DNA from: an uncultured Collinsella sp. | GTDB lineage: Bacteria; Actinomycetota; Coriobacteriia; Coriobacteriales; Coriobacteriaceae | Direction of reading: 5' to 3' | Assembly: GCA_905208975.1 (NCBI GenBank) | Contig: CAJLRE010000003.1 | Span: 6,884 to 70,883 of the forward strand | Length of the DNA: 64,000 nt | Translations under genes and position numbers: made by a program | The notes under the pieces: generated by a model | What the model was told of the DNA's origin: nothing | Database searches by the model: none | Seen by the model: the letters and a program-made list of their open reading frames with translations, nothing else | Part shown: in pieces, positions 8,607 to 15,538 of the stretch | Numbering within the stretch: position 1 is the stretch's first letter | Layout of the letters: each line of letters starts with the position of its first letter

Positions 8607-9452
8607 GTGACTGACAGCGTAGATAGTCAGAAAGCGGTGGCTAAGCCGGCCTCTCACGCTAAAAATGATTTCGAAAAAGACAAATACATCCTGAGGCAGC
8701 TTGTCACTAAGGATTTTAAGATTAAGTATCGTCGCAGCGTTTTGGGTGTTGCGTGGTCGGTACTCAATCCACTTCTTATGATGGTCGTCATGTCCATTGT
8801 GTTCTCGACCATTTTTGGTCAGAGCCGCAATGGTTCCATAACGCCCGAGATGTATCCGCTGTACCTGATTGTCGGCAACATTACGTTCTCGGTTATGTCC
8901 GAGTCGACGAACCAGGCACTCATGTCCATCATCGCGGCGTCGTCCTTGCTTAAAAAGGTTAAGGTGCACCGCTGGGTGTTCCCGGTTCAGAAGGTGCTGT
9001 TCTCGCTCGTTAACTTTGCCTTCTCTCTGGTTGCCGTCGCGCTGGTTATGCTGTGGTTCCATGTTCTTCCTACCTGGCATTTAATCTTGCTGCCGGTTTG
9101 CCTGTTTTTGCTTATGTGCTTTTGCATGGGCTTGGGCATGATGCTCTCGGCGCTTGCCGTATTTTTCCGTGATGTTATGCACCTGTGGACCGTCGTTATC
9201 ACCGCATGGATGTACCTGACGCCTATTTTCTGGACCACCGATTACATTAGCCAGATGGCCCATTGGATTCAGGTGTTGGTTGTTGTGAATCCCATGTACA
9301 ACTACCTGCAGTTCATGCGCGATATTTTCCTGTTCAATACTGTGCCTTCCGCGCTTACGTTTGGCCTGTGTGTTGTTTGGGCCGTTGTCGCCCTTGTTAT
9401 TGGCTATACCGTGTTCCATAAGACCGAGCACAAGTTTATTCTCTACATTTAA
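8607..9452 (+). CDS. ABC-2 type polysaccharide/teichoic acid exporter permease (Wzm/TagG-like)
   Basis: This 281-residue integral membrane protein has an amphipathic N-terminus (LRQLVTKDFKIKYRRSVLGVAWS) and six helices, which is the ABC-2 permease layout shared by Wzm and TagG. With the ATPase encoded 11 bases downstream it forms a transporter that flips a completed, lipid-linked polysaccharide or teichoic-acid-like chain across the membrane. In-frame starts exist at 8547 and 8580, but GTG 8607 has AAGGAG seven bases upstream and is preferred. The polymer is probably the one built by the surrounding glycosyltransferases. Confidence 0.9.
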   Translation: MTDSVDSQKAVAKPASHAKNDFEKDKYILRQLVTKDFKIKYRRSVLGVAWSVLNPLLMMVVMSIVFSTIFGQSRNGSITPEMYPLYLIVGNITFSVMSESTNQALMSIIAASSLLKKVKVHRWVFPVQKVLFSLVNFAFSLVAVALVMLWFHVLPTWHLILLPVCLFLLMCFCMGLGMMLSALAVFFRDVMHLWTVVITAWMYLTPIFWTTDYISQMAHWIQVLVVVNPMYNYLQFMRDIFLFNTVPSALTFGLCVVWAVVALVIGYTVFHKTEHKFILYI

Positions 9453-9463
9453 GGAGTGCTGTT

Positions 9464-10231
9464 ATGTCTGCGACTACGGTTGATTACAGCAAGCAGCCTC
9501 TTGCTGTTGAGGTTAAAGATGTCACTATGATTTTCAACATGGCGTCTGAGTCTTTGACGAACCTTAAGGAATACTTTATTAAGCTTGCTAAGCACGAGCT
9601 GTTTTTTGAGGAGTTTCGCGCGCTAAAGCACATCTCCTTTGATGTGCATCGCGGTGAGGTCGTCGGTCTGGTTGGTACCAACGGATCCGGTAAGTCTACG
9701 ATGCTCAAAATCATCGCTGGTGTTCTGGAGCCGAGTGAGGGCGAGGTTAAGGTTCACGGCAACATTGCCCCGCTTATCGAGCTGGGCGCCGGCTTTGATC
9801 CCGAGCTTACGGCACGCGAGAATATCTACCTTAACGGCGCTCTGCTTGGTTATACCAAGGAGTTTATTGACGCGAGCTTCGATGACATCATTGAGTTCGC
9901 CGAGCTTAAAGACTTTGTCGACATGCCGCTCAAGAACTTCTCTTCGGGCATGGTTGCGCGTATTGCCTTTGCTATCGCTACTATTACCGAGCCCGATATC
10001 CTTATTGTTGATGAGACGCTTTCTGTTGGTGATGTGTTCTTCCAACAGAAGTGTGAGCGCCGCATTCAGCATTTTATTGAGAGCGGCGACGTGACGGTGC
10101 TGTTTGTTTCTCACTCCATGGAGCAGGTTGAGCGCATTTGCCAGCGTGCTGTTTGGATCGAGAAAGGCGACCTACGCATGGATGGTCCCGTCGATGAGGT
10201 GTGCAAGGCATACCACGACCAGTTTAAGTAG
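9464..10231 (+). CDS. ABC exporter ATP-binding protein (Wzt/TagH-like)
   Basis: This 255-residue ATPase carries Walker A GTNGSGKST (about residues 71-79), the Q-loop region, the signature NFSSGMVARIAFA and Walker B DILIVDETLSVGD, followed by the switch His in FVSHSMEQV. The DETLSVGD form is typical of the Wzt/TagH subfamily that exports O-antigen or wall teichoic acid. It lacks the C-terminal carbohydrate-binding domain found in some Wzt proteins, so export is probably not coupled to recognition of a chain-terminating sugar. It has a good ribosome binding site (AAGGAG) and lies 11 bases after the permease. Confidence 0.92.
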   Translation: MSATTVDYSKQPLAVEVKDVTMIFNMASESLTNLKEYFIKLAKHELFFEEFRALKHISFDVHRGEVVGLVGTNGSGKSTMLKIIAGVLEPSEGEVKVHGNIAPLIELGAGFDPELTARENIYLNGALLGYTKEFIDASFDDIIEFAELKDFVDMPLKNFSSGMVARIAFAIATITEPDILIVDETLSVGDVFFQQKCERRIQHFIESGDVTVLFVSHSMEQVERICQRAVWIEKGDLRMDGPVDEVCKAYHDQFK

Positions 10232-10233
10232 GT

Positions 10234-10239
10234 TATAAT
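10234..10239 (+). promoter_or_regulatory. Candidate -10 box for tRNA-Arg(TCT)
   Basis: A TATAAT lies 47 bases before the tRNA and just after the exporter ATPase stop. The -35 is poor, so read-through from the exporter operon is also possible. Confidence 0.4.
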
Positions 10240-10286
10240 TTGTTTTGCTGTGTAGACACGCTATTGGCGTGCTTGCATGGCTTTAT

Positions 10287-10360
10287 GCTCCATTAGCTCA
10301 GTCGGATAGAGCAGGGGACTTCTAATCCCAAGGTCGACGGTTCGAATCCGCCATGGAGCA
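10287..10360 (+). tRNA. tRNA-Arg (anticodon TCT)
   Basis: The acceptor stem GCTCCAT pairs with ATGGAGC. The D-arm is GCTC..GAGC, the anticodon loop is CTTCTAA (anticodon TCT, decoding AGA), and the T-arm has TTCGAAT. The first anticodon-stem pair is a G-A mismatch and one T-stem pair is A-C, so it is slightly irregular. The discriminator base is A. No CCA is encoded (CCT follows). An intrinsic terminator follows directly. Confidence 0.93.
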
Positions 10361-10372
10361 CCTGTATTTATC

Positions 10373-10400
10373 GAGCCGTCAAACCGACGGCTCTTCTTTT
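10373..10400 (+). terminator. Intrinsic terminator after tRNA-Arg(TCT)
   Basis: GAGCCGTC (10373-10380) pairs with GACGGCTC (10386-10393) around an AAACC loop and is followed by TTCTTTT. It lies between the tRNA and the cytidylyltransferase start at 10413, so that gene either relies on read-through or has a promoter that is not evident. Confidence 0.88.
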
Positions 10401-10412
10401 ATGGAGTTTGTG

Positions 10413-10889
10413 ATGGGCACATTTTCGTCTGTTCGTATTGAGGCAAATTCCGATCTTCTTGAGACCGGTTTATCTGGTGCAGACGATCGCCATTCCTTAA
10501 AACGAGTACTTACGTACGGAACGTTTGATCTTCTTCATTATGGCCACATTCGCCTTCTTCAACAGGCATCTAAGCTCGGCGACTATCTTATCGTTGGGCT
10601 CTCAACTGATGAATTCAATGCTCTAAAAGGGAAAAAGAGTTTCTATTCCTATGATGTGCGACGTGAGATGCTTGAAGCGCTGCGTTATGTTGACTTGGTA
10701 ATTCCAGAAGACAATTGGGATCAAAAGCCTCGGGACATAAAGATGTATCACGCTGATGTTGTGTGCATGGGAGGCGATTGGGCTGGCGACCCTCGCTTTG
10801 AATCATTGAAAGATATTTGCGATGTTGTCTACTTGAATCGAACTCCTGGAATTTCGACTACTGAGGTAAAGGGCAAGCTTGCTCACTAA
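10413..10889 (+). CDS. tagD: Glycerol-3-phosphate cytidylyltransferase (TagD-like)
   Basis: This 158-residue nucleotidyltransferase makes CDP-glycerol from CTP and sn-glycerol 3-phosphate, the donor for glycerol-phosphate units in teichoic acids and related polymers. VLTYGTFDLLHYGHIRLL carries the HxGH signature, and the C-terminal RTPGISTTEVKG is the RTxGISTT motif of the TagD/GCT family. An extra ~28 residues precede the core. Upstream in-frame ATGs exist at 10353 (inside the tRNA) and 10401, but only 10413 has a ribosome binding site (GGAG, six bases away). Its place between exporter and LicD genes supports a phosphoglycerol-containing surface polymer. Confidence 0.9.
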   Translation: MGTFSSVRIEANSDLLETGLSGADDRHSLKRVLTYGTFDLLHYGHIRLLQQASKLGDYLIVGLSTDEFNALKGKKSFYSYDVRREMLEALRYVDLVIPEDNWDQKPRDIKMYHADVVCMGGDWAGDPRFESLKDICDVVYLNRTPGISTTEVKGKLAH

Positions 10890-10931
10890 AATTGCCCCGT
10901 GTATTGCATGGTAAACACGGGGCAATTTTTT
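10888..10931. terminator. Bidirectional intrinsic terminator between tagD and licD
   Basis: AAAATTGCCCCGTGT (10888-10902) pairs with ACACGGGGCAATTTT (10915-10929). A U-run follows on both strands, serving the convergent genes on either side. Confidence 0.9.
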
Positions 10932-10935
10932 ATCA

Positions 10936-12045
10936 TTAATCAAGCAGACGTTTCATGGCAAGATTTGAGGACCCATTTTCCAGCTCGCTATGATTGACGT
11001 GTTGGAAGTGGCTGTTAATGTCATTTGGAAGCTCGTAGATATCCCCATAGCGGCTCCAGAGGAATAAATCGGGGTTATTCGGCTCCTCGAGCTGTGTGCC
11101 CTCAAACGCTATGGCTTTAGTGGGAAAGAGGTCCGCAATTGGGTAGACCCATTGTTTCTGCTTTCCATCATCAAGGTTGTCGATAGCCCACATGATGCCC
11201 TTGGCGTGCTTCTTATCGCATATGATTCCGGCCGCTTTGGACTTTTCGAGGCATCGGTCGTAATGCTTCTGAATCAGGCTATTGTTCTCGCCCGAGTAAT
11301 AAGGTTCGTCATGCCAGAATGCCAGCATTCTGTCTGACTCCATTTCTTCGACCATTTGAACACGGAGTTTTCGCTGTTCTTCGGCGAATTTGTTGTCAGT
11401 TGACGGAGCCCAGTCATAAATGAACAAATCCAGAAAACAGGGTATGTTTTCGTCGTTGTAAAGAAATCTAACTTGTCGACAGTGGACAAACCGGTCGTAA
11501 GCAATTGAAATTTTATAGCGGTTGTTATCTTCAACGACGTCGCATAGCTTTTCTAGATCATCGCGCATGATTCCAAGGTCTGTATCATCGTCCCAGGGAA
11601 TGAATCCTTGATGTCTAATTGCTCCGATAAGTGTTCCGAAGTTAATCCAATAATTGATGTCGTTCTCTTTGCAGAGAGTGTCGAATTCCCCCAACAGTTT
11701 TCCGCATCCAAGCTGCAATAGCCTTAATCCGCCAGTTGCTTTTGGGAGCTCTTTAAAGAAACGCTCCTTTGCTTCCTGGATAGTTTCTTCTGATCGCTTG
11801 TACTCTTCCCATGCAAACATTTTCATGTGCTCGTCATGGGCATCAAGGCTCTGCGCAATCGACTCAATAAGTGGAATTGCCATATTGTCGAACTTGTAGT
11901 TGATGTTCATGTTGATGCCGCTGTCGGCGACTTCAATTCGATGATAAATTCTATCCAGCTCTTCTTGCAGCCTATTAATGTCGTCATGCATAGCGTGAAG
12001 CGATCTGGATGATGCTGGCAAAAATTGTTTGATAATGCTGAGCAT
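10936..12045 (-). CDS. LicD family phosphotransferase-like protein
   Basis: This 369-residue protein begins with a coiled-coil-prone region (about residues 10-90, e.g. LQEELDRIYHRIE). It then shows the LicD core: LCKENDINYWINFGTLIGAIRHQGFIPWDDDTD with the conserved GTLIGAIRH and WDDD acidic motif. The family (PF04991) is a nucleotidyltransferase-fold group that adds phosphocholine or other phospho-substituents to teichoic acids and glycans. It sits near TagD and UDP-galactopyranose mutase, so it probably attaches a phospho-alcohol to the exported polymer. AAAGGAG lies six bases before the ATG. The DNA is markedly AT-richer than the mutase gene just upstream. Confidence 0.85.
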   Translation of the reverse strand: MLSIIKQFLPASSRSLHAMHDDINRLQEELDRIYHRIEVADSGINMNINYKFDNMAIPLIESIAQSLDAHDEHMKMFAWEEYKRSEETIQEAKERFFKELPKATGGLRLLQLGCGKLLGEFDTLCKENDINYWINFGTLIGAIRHQGFIPWDDDTDLGIMRDDLEKLCDVVEDNNRYKISIAYDRFVHCRQVRFLYNDENIPCFLDLFIYDWAPSTDNKFAEEQRKLRVQMVEEMESDRMLAFWHDEPYYSGENNSLIQKHYDRCLEKSKAAGIICDKKHAKGIMWAIDNLDDGKQKQWVYPIADLFPTKAIAFEGTQLEEPNNPDLFLWSRYGDIYELPNDINSHFQHVNHSELENGSSNLAMKRLLD

Positions 12046-12166
12046 TCGATACTCCTTTCAATTGACTTATCTTTTTGAGCAATCCGAGCGATGATTTGCT
12101 AGTAAAGTCGTAACCTCTTCGCCAGTCTATAGAGTCATTTAGTAGTGACTTGGGGTCTCTTGTCCT

Positions 12167-13291
12167 TTACGCCCCAGTCGGCCCCACGCCCAGCTCGTTG
12201 CGGACGAGCTCGAAGGCGGCGGCGATGGCCTTGTCCATGTCGTAGTACTTGTAGCCGCCCAGGCGACCGGCGAAGATCACGTCGCCCTCCTGCGCCGCCA
12301 GCTCCTCGTACTGCCTGTACAGGGCCTCGTTCTTGGCGTCGTTGATGGGGTAGTAGGGCTCGTCGCCGGGCTTCCAGTCCGCCGGGTACTCGCGCGTTAT
12401 GACGGTCTTGTCCTGCGTGCCGAACTCGAAGTGCTTGTGCTCGATGATGCGTGTGTAGGGGACCTCGCGCTCGGTGTAGTTGACCACGGCCACGCCCTGG
12501 TGGTCGGCCTCGTCGAGCGTCTCGGTCTCGAAGCGCAGGCTGCGGTACTCGAGCGTGCCCAGCTTGAAGTCGTAGAAAGCGTCGATGGGGCCGCAGTAGA
12601 TCGTCTTGGCGGCGATATCGGGCTCGGCGGCGACCAGCTCCTTGTACTCCACGCCGCAGCGCACCTCGACGCCCTCGAGCATGTTGGCGACCATCTTGGT
12701 GTAGCCGCCCATGGGGATGCCCTGATAGCGGTCGTTGAAGTAGTTGTTGTCGTAGGTGAAGCGGCAGGGGAGGCGCTTGATGATGCTCGCGGGCAGGTCG
12801 CGGCAGTCGCGGCCCCACTGCTTCTCGGTGTAGCCCTTCACGAGCGTCTCGAAGATGTCGCGGCCGACGAGCGACAGCGCCTGCTCCTCGAGGTTCTGCG
12901 GCTCGCCGATGTTCTCGGCGGCCACCTGCTCGGCGATCTTGGCCTTGGCATCGGCCGGCGTGACGACGCCCGGCCACATCTTGGCGAAGGTGTTCATGTT
13001 GAAGGGCATGTTGTACATGTCGCCATGGAAGTTGGCTACCGGCGAGTTGACGTAGTTGTTGAACTCGGCGAAGCGGTTGACGTAGTCCCAGACGTCCCTC
13101 ATGGAGGTGTGGAAGATATGCGCGCCGTAGCGGTGGACCTGGATGCCCTCGACGTCCTCGGTGTAGACGTTGCCGGCGATGTGGTCGCGGCGATCGATGA
13201 CCAGGACCGACTTGCCGGCGCGCCTGGCGGCATTGGCAAAGACGGCGCCAGAGAGGCCGGCGCCGACGACGAGGTAATCGTACTGGGACAT
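12167..13291 (-). CDS. glf: UDP-galactopyranose mutase
   Basis: This 374-residue flavoenzyme interconverts UDP-galactopyranose and UDP-galactofuranose, the donor for galactofuranose in cell-surface glycans. The FAD-binding Rossmann motif VVGAGLSGAVFA is at the N-terminus, HRYGAHIFHT follows near residue 55, and the typical RYQGIPMGGYTKM segment sits near 190. GRLGGYKYYDMDKAI near the end is the conserved C-terminal FAD-site motif. AAGGAG precedes the ATG. It is highly GC-rich in third positions while both flanking genes are AT-rich, suggesting a different ancestry or recent exchange. Confidence 0.95.
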   Translation of the reverse strand: MSQYDYLVVGAGLSGAVFANAARRAGKSVLVIDRRDHIAGNVYTEDVEGIQVHRYGAHIFHTSMRDVWDYVNRFAEFNNYVNSPVANFHGDMYNMPFNMNTFAKMWPGVVTPADAKAKIAEQVAAENIGEPQNLEEQALSLVGRDIFETLVKGYTEKQWGRDCRDLPASIIKRLPCRFTYDNNYFNDRYQGIPMGGYTKMVANMLEGVEVRCGVEYKELVAAEPDIAAKTIYCGPIDAFYDFKLGTLEYRSLRFETETLDEADHQGVAVVNYTEREVPYTRIIEHKHFEFGTQDKTVITREYPADWKPGDEPYYPINDAKNEALYRQYEELAAQEGDVIFAGRLGGYKYYDMDKAIAAAFELVRNELGVGPTGA

Positions 13292-13455
13292 GGATGTGCT
13301 CCTTTGTATGTAATCAAACAGTTACTTAAGATTTGGGACAAATAAACCTGATAATTCTGTTCCAAGGATTAGTGTACCAGGCGTGTTGTAGGCTTTCTTT
13401 CAGCAGCTTCAGCTCATGTGCATAGCCCCGGTTTCTAGATGATTTAAAGAATCTG

Positions 13456-14457
13456 CTAATTCGTCTTCAAACACTCCGGTAAGACTTTCGATACGGCATT
13501 CATTGCCTGCGGCTTTAGGTACTGCTCGTTGAGTCGCGCCTTTTTGTAAGCGTAGCGAGTGTCTGCTGAGTATTTGACCAGCACATCGGTGAAGAACCGC
13601 TCCCAGCTTAAATAATCGCGACTTTCGATATAGCTTGAGGGGTCCTCGAGGATTTTGGGAATGTCGCTGCTGGGTATGAGCTCGGAGCGCAGGAGTGTCC
13701 ACTCAAACGATTCCGGGAGGAATAGGCGAACGTTCTTGTAAACGCGCTGTCCGAGCACTTTTTCGATGTAGGGACCAAACGCTGCGCCGTCTCCTATGGC
13801 AAGAACGTTTTGCTCGGGGCATTCGTGAATCGTACGTTTTAGATTCGCAACGCCGGTGGCCGTATAGCAGGGGATTCCGAGCCGTTTGCAAAGAGCGTTG
13901 TAAAACTGATAACCAGACTTGCTGTCCTCCACAACCACGGCATCGGGTATTTCGAATCCAACATTTAGGTCCTGATATAGCATGCTTGCCGTGTGGCTGT
14001 ATATCGGTTTTGTTACCGAGTAGAAGCGTTTATCGCTCTTTCGGCCATTGATTGTTTTACTCGTGGTGTTTACCAGCTTTAGGATTTCGTCGACACTGTA
14101 GGGGAGTTCGCTGGCGTCTCGACGAGATATCAGGACAAAATAGTTGGATGAGCCGTTTACGGCTTTGGCGAAGTCCTTTGAGTAGATAAACTCGTTGCCC
14201 TCATCTAGAAAGACGATTGAATCTTCGATGATCGACAGCTCGCGCTCCCAGCGTCTGCCGGAAAGCGTTTCGCAAGGCACGTCGGAGCTAAGTGCAACGC
14301 CGCTTTCCGGTCCTCGGTCGTTGTAGTCGCGAATCATCGAGATGAGCGTCGTTTTGCCCGTGCCGCTGTTGCCACGGATGAAGGAAATATTGCGTTTAAA
14401 GGTGAGCGTGTATTTGACTTTTGCGCGCTCCACGACAACAGTGTGTGTTCCCTTCAT
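13456..14457 (-). CDS. P-loop protein of unknown function with a possible TOPRIM/DUF4435-like half, partner of the DUF4869 gene
   Basis: This 333-residue protein has Walker A GNSGTGKTT at residues 29-37 and Walker B IVFLDE at 81-86, followed by an SRRD motif at 111-114. The second half has VVVEDSKSG (173-181) and LAIGDGAAFG (218-227), which recall the acidic strands of TOPRIM or DUF4435 domains next to ABC-like ATPases, but the match is weak. The start codon shares one base with the stop of the DUF4869 gene, so the two are translationally coupled. No membrane segment is present. Function is unknown. OLD-like or DUF4435-like defence nucleases and regulatory ATPases are the nearest analogies. 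Confidence 0.6.
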   Translation of the reverse strand: MKGTHTVVVERAKVKYTLTFKRNISFIRGNSGTGKTTLISMIRDYNDRGPESGVALSSDVPCETLSGRRWERELSIIEDSIVFLDEGNEFIYSKDFAKAVNGSSNYFVLISRRDASELPYSVDEILKLVNTTSKTINGRKSDKRFYSVTKPIYSHTASMLYQDLNVGFEIPDAVVVEDSKSGYQFYNALCKRLGIPCYTATGVANLKRTIHECPEQNVLAIGDGAAFGPYIEKVLGQRVYKNVRLFLPESFEWTLLRSELIPSSDIPKILEDPSSYIESRDYLSWERFFTDVLVKYSADTRYAYKKARLNEQYLKPQAMNAVSKVLPECLKTN

Positions 14458-14906
14458 TACTCATCAACATCCAAAAAGTCATTCGTGGCGCCGACAAACT
14501 CCTGCATGTTTCTAACGATGCGGCCATCGTTATTAATGCGAATCTCAAAATGCCTCCAGGGGAATTTCATGATGTGGTAAAGGGTTACCAGCACATCCTG
14601 TTCTTTGCCAATTTTGAGCAGCCAGCGGGCGCAGTTATCTCCGCAAGTGGATGCATTGAACACCATGTTTGGGAGATTGCGCACCAGAAGTAGCGTTTTA
14701 ACGCCGCCGGAAAGCTCGAGGGGCGTAATCGAACCGAGCTGTTTGCTGATGATGTTGTGGGGGCCGATGAGCTCTGAACCGTCAACGCCTTTAATCATCT
14801 GCGCTGCCATAGGGTCCTCGAACCAGGAATCCAGGTATGAGTTCCTAAAATAGGTTTCGGTATCGTAGATGGAACGGGGGTAATCTCCCAGATGGATGCT
14901 TAACAT
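14457..14906 (-). CDS. DUF4869 family protein
   Basis: This 149-residue soluble protein opens with MLSIHLGDYPRSIYDTETYF. It contains LSGGVKTLLL and then FNASTCGDNCARWLL, the hallmark cysteine-containing block of DUF4869 (a family built from gut metagenomes), and ends acidic. ATG 14906 has GGAG six bases upstream. A longer frame to 14996 lacks a ribosome binding site and adds a low-quality extension. It overlaps the P-loop gene by one base. Function is unknown. A two-gene unit of this kind could be a defence, toxin or signalling module, but nothing in the sequence proves this. Confidence 0.7.
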   Translation of the reverse strand: MLSIHLGDYPRSIYDTETYFRNSYLDSWFEDPMAAQMIKGVDGSELIGPHNIISKQLGSITPLELSGGVKTLLLVRNLPNMVFNASTCGDNCARWLLKIGKEQDVLVTLYHIMKFPWRHFEIRINNDGRIVRNMQEFVGATNDFLDVDE

Positions 14907-14937
14907 GAGCGTCTCCAGACGTTTTGTGACTGCAACG

Positions 14938-14943
14938 ATTATA
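14938..14943 (-). promoter_or_regulatory. -10 box for the DUF4869/P-loop operon
   Basis: TATAAT on the minus strand lies 31 bases before the ATG at 14906 and just past the terminator hairpin of the aro operon. The -35 (CTGGCG, 17 bases upstream) overlaps that hairpin. Confidence 0.5.
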
Positions 14944-14955
14944 TGCCAGTAATAA

Positions 14956-14991
14956 AGTGCCGCCAGTAGTGAGGTTGCTGCTGGCGGCACT
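14956..14991 (-). terminator. Terminator at the end of the aro operon
   Basis: AGTGCCGCCAG (14956-14966) pairs with CTGGCGGCACT (14981-14991). On the minus strand TTTATTA follows. It lies 45 bases beyond the aroQ stop and ahead of the DUF4869 promoter. Confidence 0.7.
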
Positions 14992-15036
14992 GGCATTATT
15001 GGCGTGCGAATCGCGTTGATGGATTTGCTCGCGAGG

Positions 15037-15474
15037 CTACTTTTCGAGACGCTCTTTCAGCAGCTCTAACGCGTGAGCGTAGCCTTGGAGGCCTTCGCCG
15101 GTGATGGTGGCGAAGCAGGCCAGGCGGGCGTAGCTCACCTGACGGAAGTCCTCGCGGGTCTCGACGGCGCTGATGTGGACCTCGACGGCAGGGATGGCGA
15201 CGGCCTTGAGGGCGTCGAGGATCGCGACGCTCGTGTGCGTGTATGCCGCCGGGTTGATGACGATGCCGTCGACCTTCCCGTAAGCCTCCTGAATCTTGTC
15301 GACGATGCTGCCCTCGTGGTTGGACTGGAAGACCTCGACCTCGTCGAAGCCCTGTGCGGCGCCCGCTTCCTGGCAGATCTGCACTAAACGGTCGTAGTTG
15401 TCGCTGCCATAGATGCCCGGCTCGCGAATGCCGAGCATGTTGAGGTTGGGGCCGTTGATGACGAGTGCTTTCAT
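15037..15474 (-). CDS. aroQ: Type II 3-dehydroquinate dehydratase
   Basis: This 145-residue enzyme dehydrates 3-dehydroquinate to 3-dehydroshikimate (shikimate step 3). NGPNLNMLGIREPGIYG at the N-terminus carries the catalytic loop with Arg and Tyr. NPAAYTHTSVAI supplies the substrate-binding Asn, and VEVHIS with a following RE supplies the catalytic His. Length is normal for the dodecameric type II class. The ATG at 15474 follows AAGGAAG. It is the last gene of the aro operon and is separated from aroEK by 64 bases that hold a hairpin, so its expression may be lower than that of the upstream genes. Confidence 0.95.
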   Translation of the reverse strand: MKALVINGPNLNMLGIREPGIYGSDNYDRLVQICQEAGAAQGFDEVEVFQSNHEGSIVDKIQEAYGKVDGIVINPAAYTHTSVAILDALKAVAIPAVEVHISAVETREDFRQVSYARLACFATITGEGLQGYAHALELLKERLEK

Positions 15475-15498
15475 GGTTGCTTCCTTTGCGATTGGAAA

Positions 15499-15533
15499 AC
15501 CACCACAAAGTTGCCTGTCCCCTTTGTGGTGGT
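15499..15533 (-). terminator. Intercistronic terminator-like hairpin between aroEK and aroQ
   Basis: ACCACCACAAAG (15499-15510) pairs perfectly over 12 bp with CTTTGTGGTGGT (15522-15533) around an 11-base loop. TTTTCC follows in the direction of transcription. Being inside an operon, it would cause partial termination or protect the transcript end. The near-symmetrical flanks (TTTT on both strands) also suit a mobile repeat. Confidence 0.7.
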
Positions 15534-15538
15534 TTTGA

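Noticed and set aside
10353..10412. Start of the cytidylyltransferase inside the tRNA
   Set aside because: The extension would be encoded by tRNA and terminator sequence. ATG 10413 has a ribosome binding site.
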